A stretch of DNA of 64,000 bases from Streptacidiphilus sp041262165 (GTDB lineage Bacteria; Actinomycetota; Actinomycetes; Streptomycetales; Streptomycetaceae): assembly GCF_041262165.1 (NCBI RefSeq), contig NZ_JBGCBY010000010.1, forward strand, positions 186,001-250,000. Direction: 5' to 3'. Shown here in pieces: positions 17,051 to 25,335 of the stretch. The position numbers and the translations under genes are program-made. The number at the start of each line of letters is the position of its first letter. Position 1 is the stretch's first letter. The notes beneath the pieces were generated by a model. That model was given only the letters and a program-made list of their open reading frames with translations. It was not told the origin of the DNA and did no database searches.

Positions 17051-18669
17051 GTCCGCTGAGTCCGCCGAGTCCTGCCGGTCCTCCCAAGCCCATGCGTCCG
17101 CTGCGCTTCGCCTACGGAACCAACGGTTTCGCCGACCACCGCCTCTCCGACGCACTCGGGGTCCTGGCCGATCTGGGCTACCAGGGCGTCTCGCTGACCC
17201 TGGACCACCATCATCTCGACCCCTACGCCCGCGACTTGCCCGAGCGTCTGCGCGCGGTCCGGCGGCGGCTGGAGCAACTCGGCCTCGCCGTCGTCGTCGA
17301 GACCGGCGCCCGCTACCTGCTCGACCCGGTGGCCAAGCACCAGCCGACCCTGCTCAGCCCGGATCCCGGACCAAGACTCGACCTGCTGCTGCGCGCCATA
17401 CGGATGGCGCCGGAGCTGGGCTCGGAGGTGGTGTCGCTGTGGAGCGGCACGGCGCTGCCCGAACCGGGGGCAGCGGCGGAGGCCGCCTTCGAGCGGCTGC
17501 GCGCGGGCTGCGCACAACTGCTGGACGCGGCCCGGGCAGCCGGAGTGCGGCTGGGCTTCGAGCCCGAACCGGGCATGTTCGTCGCGGACCTGGCCGGGTA
17601 CGAGCGGTTGGCCGCCTCGCTCGGCGATCCGGACGGCTTCGGCCTGACCCTGGACCTGGGGCACTGCCTGTGTGTGGAGGACGAGTCGGTGGCGGACTGC
17701 GTGCGCAGAGCCGGGCACCGGCTGGTGCACGTCCAGATCGAGGACATGCGCAGGGGGGTGCACGAGCACCTGGAGTTCGGCACCGGCGAGGTCGAGTTTC
17801 CCCCGGCACTGGCCGCGCTCGCCGAGGTCGGCTACGCGGGGCTGGTGAGTGTGGAGCTGCCACGCCACTCGCACGCGGCGCCGACGGTGGCGCGGCGGTC
17901 GCTGCGGTTTCTGGAGGCCGCCTGGTCGTCGGTGGCGGGCGCGGCGCCCAGTCCACACACCGCGGAGACGGACCCGGCCGCCGACCCCACCGCCGTCTCG
18001 GAGCAGCAGGCCGCGGAGCTGGATGCCGCGGAGCAGCAGGCCGCCGTGCTGGAGGCCGCCGTGCTGGAGGCGTTGGACAGCCGCGGCACGGCCTGGCTGC
18101 GGCGCGCGCGGACCACCCTCGCCGACGACCCGTCAGCGATCCTCGACCTGTTTCCCGCCGCCGCCCGCGAGACCGGCCGGGGCCCCCTTCGGCCCTCCGA
18201 CGACGCGGACGGACGGCTGATCCAGGACGCCGTGCGGGCACTGCTGCTGCGGTCGCTGACCACCGGCCGGGCCCGGACCGCGACCTGGCTGTACCAGCAC
18301 GGGGACGCCGCCGAACGGCGCGCCGTCCTGCTGGCGCTGCCGCTGCTCGACGCGGGCGGCACGCTGCTGCCGCTGGTCCACGATGCCCTGCGGACCAACG
18401 ACCGCCGCCTGGTCGCAGCCGCCCTCGGCCGCTACGGCGCGCACTGGTTGGACCAGGACTCCTACCGGCACGCCGTCCTGAAGTGCCTGTTCCTGGACAT
18501 CCCGCTGAGCTCGGTGCACGGCCTGTCGCAGCGTCAGGACGCCGAGCTGGGACGGATGGTGGCCTCCTATGCCGAGGAGCGCACGGCCGCGTCCCGCCCG
18601 GTGCCGGTGGACGCACAGCGGCTGCTGGACTCTCTCGGCACCCATCCCTTGGACATCTTGGAGGTCTGA
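17047..18669 (+). CDS. eboA: TIM-barrel (sugar-phosphate isomerase-like) fused to EboA domain
   Basis: A 540-residue two-domain protein. Residues about 20-300 form an AP-endonuclease-2-type TIM barrel (FAYGTNGFADHRLSDAL, GFEPEPGMFV, LDLGHCLCVEDE, VHVQIEDMRRGVHEHLEFGTGEVEF, with His/Glu/Asp at the expected metal sites). A linker rich in Glu, Gln and Ala (EQQAAELDAAEQQAAVLEAA) leads to an EboA domain (about 335-540) containing RTNDRRLVAAALGRYGAHWLD, VLKCLFLDIPLSSVHGLSQR and SYAEERTAASR. GTG 17047 overlaps the eboC stop. EboA is known from ebo clusters but has no assigned activity; the fusion suggests the two parts act on the same metabolite. Confidence 0.87.
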   Translation: MSPLSPPSPAGPPKPMRPLRFAYGTNGFADHRLSDALGVLADLGYQGVSLTLDHHHLDPYARDLPERLRAVRRRLEQLGLAVVVETGARYLLDPVAKHQPTLLSPDPGPRLDLLLRAIRMAPELGSEVVSLWSGTALPEPGAAAEAAFERLRAGCAQLLDAARAAGVRLGFEPEPGMFVADLAGYERLAASLGDPDGFGLTLDLGHCLCVEDESVADCVRRAGHRLVHVQIEDMRRGVHEHLEFGTGEVEFPPALAALAEVGYAGLVSVELPRHSHAAPTVARRSLRFLEAAWSSVAGAAPSPHTAETDPAADPTAVSEQQAAELDAAEQQAAVLEAAVLEALDSRGTAWLRRARTTLADDPSAILDLFPAAARETGRGPLRPSDDADGRLIQDAVRALLLRSLTTGRARTATWLYQHGDAAERRAVLLALPLLDAGGTLLPLVHDALRTNDRRLVAAALGRYGAHWLDQDSYRHAVLKCLFLDIPLSSVHGLSQRQDAELGRMVASYAEERTAASRPVPVDAQRLLDSLGTHPLDILEV

Positions 18670-18670
18670 C

Positions 18671-19558
18671 GTGCGCATCGTCGATCCGCACATCCACATG
18701 ACGTCCCGCACCACCGACGACTACGAAACCATGCACCGCGCGGGGGTGCGAGTGGTACTCGAACCCTCCTTCTGGCTGGGGCAGCCGCGTACCTCGACGG
18801 CCAGCTTCACCGACTACTTCGACTCGCTGCTCGGCTGGGAGCCCTACCGGGCCGCCCAGTTCGGCATCCACCACTACTGCGCGCTGGCGCTCAACCCCAA
18901 GGAGGCGAACGACCCGCGCTGCCGCGGAGTCCTCGACGTCCTGCCGCGCTACCTGGCGAAGGACTCGGTGCTGGCGGTCGGCGAGGTCGGCTACGACTCG
19001 ATGACCCCCGCCGAGGACGAGGTGCTGGCGCGGCAACTGGAACTGGCTCTGGCGCAGCGGCTCCCCGTCCTGGTGCACACCCCCCACCGGGACAAGGCAG
19101 CCGGCACCACCCGCACCCTGGACGTGGTCAAGGAGGCCGGACTCGCGCCCGAGGACGTCCTGATCGACCACCTCAACGAGGTGACGATCCGGCAGGTCGC
19201 GGACTCGGGCTGCTGGATGGGCTTCTCCATCTACCCCGAGACCAAGATGGACCCGGAGCGGATGGTCCGGCTGCTGACCGAGTTCGGAACGGACCGGATC
19301 CTGGTCAACTCGGCCGCCGACTGGGGCCGCAGCGACCCGTTACTGACCCGTGCGACGGGAGAGGCGATGCTCGCCGCCGGGTTCGACGACGACCAGGTGG
19401 ACCAGGTCCTGTGGCGCAACCCGCTGGAGTTCCTCGCCCGCAGCGGCCGCCTCGACCTGTCCGCCGACCTGACCCTGGGTCCGCCACTCGACCCGTCGCT
19501 CGACGCCGGGCGGAACTCGGGCCGGAACTCGGTCCTGCGCGGCGAGCGCGCGAGCTGA
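18671..19558 (+). CDS. eboB: TatD-family metal-dependent hydrolase EboB
   Basis: A 295-residue amidohydrolase-fold protein starting VRIVDPHIHMTSR, so His7-x-His9 forms the first metal site. Further ligands are visible in VGEVGYDS (Glu), VLVHTPHRDK (His), VLIDHLNE (His) and NSAADWGRSD (Asp). TatD relatives act as metal-dependent hydrolases, but EboB's substrate is not known. GTG 18671 lies one base after the previous stop, with GGAGG inside the preceding gene's end. The C-terminal 25 residues are low-complexity and probably disordered. Confidence 0.88.
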   Translation: MRIVDPHIHMTSRTTDDYETMHRAGVRVVLEPSFWLGQPRTSTASFTDYFDSLLGWEPYRAAQFGIHHYCALALNPKEANDPRCRGVLDVLPRYLAKDSVLAVGEVGYDSMTPAEDEVLARQLELALAQRLPVLVHTPHRDKAAGTTRTLDVVKEAGLAPEDVLIDHLNEVTIRQVADSGCWMGFSIYPETKMDPERMVRLLTEFGTDRILVNSAADWGRSDPLLTRATGEAMLAAGFDDDQVDQVLWRNPLEFLARSGRLDLSADLTLGPPLDPSLDAGRNSGRNSVLRGERAS

Positions 19559-19563
19559 CTGAG

Positions 19564-20745
19564 ATGCGCTTCCTGCACTCTGACGGTACGGCCGTCCACC
19601 TCGCGTACTGCACCAACGTCCATCCCGCGCAGGACCTGCCGGGTGTCCTCGACCAGCTCGACCGCTTCGCGCTGCCGGTTCGCTCAGTCTTGGGCTGGAA
19701 CCGGCTGTCCCTGGGCCTGTGGCTCGCCGCCCCGGTGGCCCGGGCGCTGCGCGAGGAACCCGCCCTGGTCGACCGGCTCCGCAAGGAGCTCGCCGCCAGA
19801 GAGCTGGAGGTGGTCACCCTCAACGGCTTCCCCTACAGCGGCTTCCACGACGCGTCCGTCAAGCACGGCGTGTACCGGCCCGACTGGTCGGAGCCGGCAC
19901 GGCTCGACTACACCCTCGACCTCGCCGACCTGCTGGCCCAGTTGATGCCCCAGGACGCGGCACGCGGCAGCGTCTCGACCCTGCCGCTGGGCCGCCCGGA
20001 AGGATGGGCGCCCCGGGCCCGGGACCGGGCCCTGCGCCAACTGGACGTCCTCGCAACGCGCTTGGCTGCCGTCGAGGCGGACTCCGGGCGAGTCGTCCGG
20101 TTGGGCCTGGAGCCGGAGCCCGGCTGCGTGGTCGACAACACCGCCGACCTCGCCCGACACCTCACCACACTGGACCCGAACCGGATCGGGATCTGTCTGG
20201 ACGCCTGCCATCTCGCCGTGTCCTTCGAGGGGCCCGCCGCCGCGCTGCGTCGGATCGAGCAGCTCGGCCTCTCCGTGGTCAAGCTCCAGGCGAGTTGCGC
20301 GGTCGAGGCCGCCGACCCCGCCGCACCCGCTGTCCGCGACGCGCTCGCCGCCTTCGCCGAACCCCGCTTCCTGCACCAGACCCGCGAGCTGGGCCCGGAC
20401 GGAGTCGTCGCCCGCGCCGACGACCTCCCGTTCGCCCTGGGGCCAGGTCCGGGCGCGCTCCCGGCCGCCGGACCGTGGCGAGTGCACTTCCACGTCCCGC
20501 TGCACGCCGACCCGGCGCCCCCGCTCACCGCCACCCGCACGGTCCTGGAGGACACCTTGCTCGCACTCCTCGGCGGCGCGACCGCCCGAACCGACCACGT
20601 CGAGGTGGAGACCTACACCTGGCAGGTCCTGCCGGAGGACCTGCGCCCGGTGGACGACGCCGCGCTCGCGGCTGGCATCGCCGCCGAGCTGCGCTGGGCC
20701 GCCGCCCGGCTGGCCGCGCTCGGACTCACGGCGGTGGACCGGTGA
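19564..20745 (+). CDS. eboE: Metabolite traffic protein EboE (xylose-isomerase-like TIM barrel)
   Basis: A 393-residue protein of the sugar-phosphate isomerase/epimerase fold. It contains the opening AYCTNVHPAQDLPGVLDQLDRF, then LNGFPYSGFHDASVKHGVYRPDWSEPARLDYT, the metal-site segments LGLEPEPGCVVDN and ICLDACHLAVSFE, and a late VHFHVPLH and HVEVETYTWQVLP. These segments characterise EboE in ebo clusters. The start is five bases after the eboB stop and its stop overlaps eboF (GTGA). Together with the barrel fused to EboA, the operon has two different isomerase-like barrels. Confidence 0.9.
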   Translation: MRFLHSDGTAVHLAYCTNVHPAQDLPGVLDQLDRFALPVRSVLGWNRLSLGLWLAAPVARALREEPALVDRLRKELAARELEVVTLNGFPYSGFHDASVKHGVYRPDWSEPARLDYTLDLADLLAQLMPQDAARGSVSTLPLGRPEGWAPRARDRALRQLDVLATRLAAVEADSGRVVRLGLEPEPGCVVDNTADLARHLTTLDPNRIGICLDACHLAVSFEGPAAALRRIEQLGLSVVKLQASCAVEAADPAAPAVRDALAAFAEPRFLHQTRELGPDGVVARADDLPFALGPGPGALPAAGPWRVHFHVPLHADPAPPLTATRTVLEDTLLALLGGATARTDHVEVETYTWQVLPEDLRPVDDAALAAGIAAELRWAAARLAALGLTAVDR

Positions 20746-22130
20746 GCGGCGGGCAGAACGCGGCCCGTCCGGTGGTGGTCGTGGACGTGGTCGGGCTGAC
20801 CCCGCGGCTGCTGAAGTCCATGCCGCGGCTGACCGCCCTGGCCGACCAGGGCTTCTCGGCCCCGCTCGGCACCGTCCTCCCGGCCGTCACCTGCACGGTT
20901 CAGTCCACGCTGCTCACCGGTGAGCCCCCGAGCGGGCACGGCATCGTCGGCAACGGCTGGTACTTCCGCGACGTGGGCGAGATCCAGCTGTGGCGCCAGC
21001 ACAACGCCCTGGTCGGCGGCGAGAAGATCTGGCAGGCGGCCAGGCGCGTCCATCCCACCTACCGCGTCGCCAACGTCTGCTGGTGGTACGCGATGGGCGC
21101 GGACGTCGACTGGACCGTCACGCCGAGGCCGGTCTACCACGCGGACGGCCGCAAGTCGCCCGACTGCTACACCAGGCCGCCCGGGCTGCGCGACCGGCTC
21201 AGCTCCGAGCTGGGCGTCTTCCCACTGTTCAGCTACTGGGGGCCGACAGCCGGCCTCGCCTCGTCCCGCTGGATCATCCAGGCCGCGCTGCGGCTGCTCA
21301 GGGACGAGCGCCCGGAACTGACCCTGGTCTACGTCCCGCACCTGGACTACGCCCTGCAGCGCTTCGGTCCCGACGACCCGCGCTCCGAGCGGGCCGCGGC
21401 CGAGGTGGACGCGGAGCTCGCGCCGCTGCTCGAGGCCGCCGAGCGGCAGGGCGCCACCGTCGTCGCGCTCTCCGAGTACGGAATCACCGTCGCCCGCCGC
21501 CCGGTCGACGTCAACCGGGCGCTGCGCAAGGCCGGGCTGCTCCATGTGTACACCCAGGCGGGCATGGAGTACCTGGACCCGTGGACCTCACGGGCCTTCG
21601 CCGTCGCGGACCACCAGATCGCGCACGTCTACGTCGCCGACCCCGCCGACCTGCCCGAGGTCCGTGTATTGCTGGAGGCTGTCCCCGGGGTCGGTTCTGT
21701 CCTCGACGCGGACGGCCAGGCGCGTGCGGGGCTGCGCCACGAGCGCAGCGGCGAGCTGGTCGCCCTGGCCGAGCCCGACGCGTGGTTCACCTACTACTAC
21801 TGGCTGGACGACCGCAGGGCGCCCGACTTCGCACGTGGCGTGGAGATCCACCGCAAGCCGGGCTACGACCCCGCCGAACTCTTCTTCGACCCCGACGACC
21901 GCCTCGTCATGCTGAGGGCCGCGGCCACCCTCGCCCGCCGCAAGGTCGGCCTGCGCACAACCCTGCGCGTGGTGCCGCTCGACCCGTCCTGCGTGCGCGG
22001 CACGCACGGCCTGCTGCCGCGCACGGTCGACGAGGGGCCGGTGCTGATCTGCTCAGACAGCTCCCAGGCACGGGAGAACTACGCCGCGACCGAGGTCAAG
22101 GAGTTGCTGCTACGCCTGGCCGCCGGGTAG
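20742..22130 (+). CDS. eboF: Alkaline-phosphatase-superfamily protein EboF (type I phosphodiesterase)
   Basis: A 462-residue protein that starts inside the eboE stop. It has the metal-binding VVVVDVVGLTP, a nucleophile region LPAVTCTVQSTLLTGEPPSGHGIVGNGWYF, the VPHLDYALQRFGPDD segment, SEYGIT in place of the more common SDHGM, and DHQIAHVYV. The family cleaves phosphodiester or phosphonate bonds, and a phosphorylated intermediate made by the operon's cyclase and prenyltransferase would be a natural substrate; that is inference. No signal peptide is visible. It ends the operon and faces an oppositely oriented gene 22 bases away. Confidence 0.9.
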   Translation: MSGGQNAARPVVVVDVVGLTPRLLKSMPRLTALADQGFSAPLGTVLPAVTCTVQSTLLTGEPPSGHGIVGNGWYFRDVGEIQLWRQHNALVGGEKIWQAARRVHPTYRVANVCWWYAMGADVDWTVTPRPVYHADGRKSPDCYTRPPGLRDRLSSELGVFPLFSYWGPTAGLASSRWIIQAALRLLRDERPELTLVYVPHLDYALQRFGPDDPRSERAAAEVDAELAPLLEAAERQGATVVALSEYGITVARRPVDVNRALRKAGLLHVYTQAGMEYLDPWTSRAFAVADHQIAHVYVADPADLPEVRVLLEAVPGVGSVLDADGQARAGLRHERSGELVALAEPDAWFTYYYWLDDRRAPDFARGVEIHRKPGYDPAELFFDPDDRLVMLRAAATLARRKVGLRTTLRVVPLDPSCVRGTHGLLPRTVDEGPVLICSDSSQARENYAATEVKELLLRLAAG

Positions 22131-22152
22131 CGGCCGCGCTCCCGCCGCCGCC

Positions 22153-23109
22153 TCACGGGATGGTGATGACGACCTTGCCCCGCAGATGCTTGCCCGCGAA
22201 GTCGGAAACGGCCTGGACCGAGTCGGCGAGCGGGTAACTCGCTCCGATCTCGACCTTGAGCTCGCCCGAGGCGGCGCGATCCGCCAGGCTCTGCAGGTCA
22301 CCCGGTTCGGCGGTAAAGCTGCCGATGTAGACGCCGGAGACCCCGCGGCCGAGGTCGGGCGGGCCGAAGAGCGGCGAGACCACCCGGCCTCCCGGACGGG
22401 CGGCGCGGGCACTGTCCGCGAGGGCGTCACCGCGGTTGATGAGGTCGACGACCACGTCCACTCCGCCGGGTTCCAGCCGCAGGGTCTCCTGGACCACGTC
22501 ACCCGCCCGGTAGTCCACCGTCTCGGCCGCGCCCAGTCCCCGGACGTACTCGGCGTCCTCGGCCGGGGCGGTGGCGATCACGCGTGCGCCGAGCAGTCTC
22601 GCGAGCTGCACCATGTACAGGCCGATGCCGCCGGTGGCTCCGATGACCAGCACGTTCTCGCCCTGCGCGAGTCCGACGGCGCGCAGCAGGCAGGTCGCGG
22701 TCATGCCCGACTCCGGGATGGCCGCCCCTGACGTCGCGCTGAGGCCCTGGGGGCGCCTGGCCAGGTGCGGTCCCAGGGCCACCCGGGTGTACTCGGCCAC
22801 GGAGCCGACCGTTCCGGCAAAGGCCAGGACCGGGTCCCCCTGCGCGTAGCCGGTGACTCCCGCACCGATTTCGGCAACGGTTCCGGCAGCGTCCATGCCG
22901 ACGATCAAGGGGTGCTCGACTGGGAAGACCTCCTTCATCGCACCGGTGACCAGCCCGAGGTCCAGGGGGTTGAGCGCGGCCGCCTCCACCTTGATCAGGA
23001 CCTCCCCCGGCCCTGGCACGGGTCTCGGCACGGTGGTGACGGCAAGCTGGTCGAGCGGGCCGTAGTCGGCAGCGACGAGAGCCTTCATCTGGGACATCGG
23101 CTGGGACAT
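22153..23109 (-). CDS. Zinc-independent MDR-family quinone/alkene oxidoreductase (NADP-dependent)
   Basis: A 318-residue medium-chain reductase lacking zinc ligands. Visible are MKALVAADYGPLDQLAV, VEAAALNPLDLGLVTG (quinone-oxidoreductase pattern AAAxNPxD), GMDAAGTVAEIG, and the nucleotide loop VLVIGATGGIGLYMVQLA. Such enzymes reduce quinones or activated double bonds with NADPH. The ATG at 23109 follows GGAG by 7 bases; a second Met lies five residues in. The gene converges on eboF and has no partner on its own strand. Confidence 0.9.
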   Translation of the reverse strand: MSQPMSQMKALVAADYGPLDQLAVTTVPRPVPGPGEVLIKVEAAALNPLDLGLVTGAMKEVFPVEHPLIVGMDAAGTVAEIGAGVTGYAQGDPVLAFAGTVGSVAEYTRVALGPHLARRPQGLSATSGAAIPESGMTATCLLRAVGLAQGENVLVIGATGGIGLYMVQLARLLGARVIATAPAEDAEYVRGLGAAETVDYRAGDVVQETLRLEPGGVDVVVDLINRGDALADSARAARPGGRVVSPLFGPPDLGRGVSGVYIGSFTAEPGDLQSLADRAASGELKVEIGASYPLADSVQAVSDFAGKHLRGKVVITIP

Positions 23110-23237
23110 TCCGTGAACTCCTTGCAGGAAGCCGCGAACGCGGCCGACCCCGGGCGTGCCGGGTCCAGGCCGCTCTTCAGGGCCGGGGTCCCGGTCGGGA
23201 CCGTCCGGCCCGCTTCCTTTCTATTACCCGGCGGCCG

Positions 23238-23531
23238 TCACCGCTCGGCGAGGCCACCCTCGGGCATCGGAATCTCGCGGCCCTCCATCAGCAGGGTGCA
23301 GGCGAGGCCACGGGCCCGGTACCGGGGGTGGTCGATCCGGACCGTGAAGGGATACGACGGGTCTCCGGGCAGTTCGCCGGACAGTGTGATGGCCGCGTCA
23401 CCGCGCTCATGGCGGTAGCCGACTTCCCTGCCGTCGACCAGGAGGTCCACCTCGGCGGTGTGCCCGACGCGGACGTCCGCGGTGATCGAGTGCCCGGCCT
23501 GGTCGAGATGGAAGGAGTGGTGCTGGGTCAT
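23238..23531 (-). CDS. Small hypothetical protein
   Basis: A 97-residue acidic, beta-strand-rich protein beginning MTQHHSFHLDQAGHSITADVRVGH. The ATG at 23531 is preceded by GGAGG at 5 bases, and codon use has the expected G/C third position. It has no signal peptide, membrane segment or recognised motif; alternating hydrophobic residues such as AEVDLLVDGREVGY suggest a beta sandwich. It is separated from the upstream secreted-protein gene by a palindromic element. I do not recognise its family. Confidence 0.65.
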   Translation of the reverse strand: MTQHHSFHLDQAGHSITADVRVGHTAEVDLLVDGREVGYRHERGDAAITLSGELPGDPSYPFTVRIDHPRYRARGLACTLLMEGREIPMPEGGLAER

Positions 23532-23559
23532 GACTGCCTCCCGAGCCGGTCCCCCACTT

Positions 23560-23747
23560 ACGACCTGGGGAGCGATAGGGCTCGGGCGCCCGCCGCCCGG
23601 CACCTCCGCTTGCCGCGTTGCCGCTCTGACACGAGCGGCTGGCGCCGCGGGGCCCCAGTAGCTCCGCTACAAGGGCGCCCCGGCGCCGTGCAAGCGGAGG
23701 CGCCGGACGGCGTGCGCTGACCCGAGCCCTATCGCTCCCCAGGTCGT
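23560..23747. repeat. Type-1 palindromic element, copy b
   Basis: A 188-bp element bounded by inverted ends, ACGACCTGGGGAGCGATAGG on the left and its complement on the right, continuing GCTCGGG inward. The internal part contains a short hairpin GTAGCTCCGCTAC flanked by GGGCG-type arms. It is in reverse orientation relative to the copies at 34.9 and 62.8 kb and shares with the 34.9-kb copy a longer centre. It lies between two minus-strand genes, 67 bases after the stop of one and 28 bases before the start of the other. Confidence 0.9.
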
Positions 23748-23813
23748 TAACCAGGCTACGCCCGCCCGTCCGGCACGGACGAGCGGGCGCGCCCCGGTCC
23801 GGTCGGATCGGCG

Positions 23814-24776
23814 TCAGCCGTGGGTGGCGCACTTGTTGGCGCTGTTGGACCACAGGCCCTGGAGGTCGAAGCTGCCAGTGCTCAGCGGCACGTAGGCGTC
23901 GAGGTTCTGGCACTCGTCGCCGATCTCACCGTTGCCGCCGTTCCAACCGATGCTCGGCCAGAAGTCGGTGACCGTCTCGGCGTACTCGTGGGTCTCCGTC
24001 GACTCGATGCCGGAGAGCAGGCGTCCGTCGGTGAAAGTGGTGCAGGCACCCGCGCCCAGGTCGGGGACGTAGGGGAGGTTGGTGTAGGCGAGCGTGCCGT
24101 AGGAACTGCTCGTCTTGTCGTGCCAGGCGCAGAACCCGCTGTTGGGGAACCCGTCGGGCTGCGTACCGGTGGCGGAGACGACGACGTACTGCGCGTTGAG
24201 ATTGGGAGCCTGGGTGGTGTTCCCGAAGTGCGCGGCGGCGTGCGACGCCTCAGTGGCGATCTGCGCGGCGGTGGCGCTGCCGGGTGCTGCGCTGCCGTTG
24301 TCGAACCAGACGCCGGCGAGCGGGGAGGCGGCCGGGTGGGTCACGTGGGTCCCTTTGGTCCCGCAGTTGGACGTCCCCTTGGCGACCCCCTCGCAGTACT
24401 GGTTGAGGATGGTGCCCCAGGTGTCCTGGCTGCCGTACAGGCCCTTGAAGAGGTTCTGCAGGTCGGGTGCCACGCCCGCGGGGTCGGACGACCACTGCGA
24501 GCCCCAGAAGACCAGGTAGACCTTCGGTGTCGGCGAGACGACCCCGGTGCTGCTGCTGGACCGCACAGTGAGCGTGTTGCGTGATGAAGCGGTGACGGCC
24601 TGGGCATGTATCCCCGGATGCTGGGGCTTGACCCCGTGGTGCACGTCGGCCGACACACCGTCAGATGCTGTTGTGGGCTGGGCTTGCGCCCCGGCGGCGA
24701 GGGCGGTTGCCCCCAGCACGGCGAGGGCGAGCACTGCGGCGGTGCGGGCTGCGGACTGCAGGGGGCGGAGACGCAC
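23814..24776 (-). CDS. Secreted protein with HEYAE/GEIGD motif, possible metalloprotease-like or EXO/PHI-1-like
   Basis: A 320-residue exported protein. Residues 1-32 form a signal peptide (RPLQSAARTAAVLALAVLGATALAAGAQAQ). The mature part begins a beta-rich domain (PKVYLVFWGSQWSSDPAG) and has a conserved block ESTETHEYAETVTDFWP followed by NGEIGDECQN. The HExxE-like pattern with a distal Glu/Asp resembles metal sites of zinc peptidases and of exordium/PHI-1-like secreted proteins, but I cannot confirm activity. Four Cys could form disulfides. Upstream (24777-24900) is an unusually AT-rich stretch that should hold its promoter. Confidence 0.75.
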   Translation of the reverse strand: MRLRPLQSAARTAAVLALAVLGATALAAGAQAQPTTASDGVSADVHHGVKPQHPGIHAQAVTASSRNTLTVRSSSSTGVVSPTPKVYLVFWGSQWSSDPAGVAPDLQNLFKGLYGSQDTWGTILNQYCEGVAKGTSNCGTKGTHVTHPAASPLAGVWFDNGSAAPGSATAAQIATEASHAAAHFGNTTQAPNLNAQYVVVSATGTQPDGFPNSGFCAWHDKTSSSYGTLAYTNLPYVPDLGAGACTTFTDGRLLSGIESTETHEYAETVTDFWPSIGWNGGNGEIGDECQNLDAYVPLSTGSFDLQGLWSNSANKCATHG

Positions 24777-24969
24777 GGGTTCCTCCCGGTAGGAGTGGGG
24801 GTGGTGCGGCGGACTGCCGGAAGGTAATCAATCAGCTCGCACAGGAAAATGTCCAGTACATGACACGATCTGCGCGAAAAAATACGCTTCCCCCGGTCAC
24901 CGGCAGGACAGCGGCCTGATGCTGACCCGGTGTCATCGTCACGGCTGACAGCACCTCAGCGACAGCGCC

Positions 24970-25335
24970 TCAGTGCCGGCGCCTGCGCAGCAGGCGGATG
25001 AGGCGGCCCCGGGCTTCGGGCGCAGGACCGGGCGGCAACTCCCCCCGGCCGCGCAGGTACGCCACAAAGGCCGCTGCGTCGGCGTGGCCGCCACCGGGCG
25101 GCAAGGGGTTCACCCCGGCATAGGCGGCGAAGACACCCCGGTAGTCGCCCGCGAGAGCCTCGGCCAGCCAGGGATGGTGTGCTGCGGCGTGACGCGCACG
25201 CTTGTCGACGAGCGCCCTGGCCTGGACGCGGACGCGTGCCACATCGAAACCGTCTGGCGGTTTCGCTCCCGCGACCAGTGCGGCGACCAGGTCGTACTGC
25301 GCGGCTGCCAGCGCCGCTCGCGGGTCATCGGACAT
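24970..25335 (-). CDS. Hypothetical protein encoded with DUF692 enzyme
   Basis: A 121-residue helical protein, MSDDPRAALAAAQYDLVAALVAGAKPPDGFD..., ending with a basic RLIRLLRRRRH tail. Its ATG overlaps the end of the DUF692 gene by 11 bases, so it is the third gene of a coupled cassette. In other DUF692 systems a small partner protein helps present the peptide substrate; the position and the DVARVRVQARALVDKRARHAAAHHPWL segment (a helical N-terminal region resembling DUF2063-type partners) fit this, but the role is inference. Confidence 0.7.
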   Translation of the reverse strand: MSDDPRAALAAAQYDLVAALVAGAKPPDGFDVARVRVQARALVDKRARHAAAHHPWLAEALAGDYRGVFAAYAGVNPLPPGGGHADAAAFVAYLRGRGELPPGPAPEARGRLIRLLRRRRH

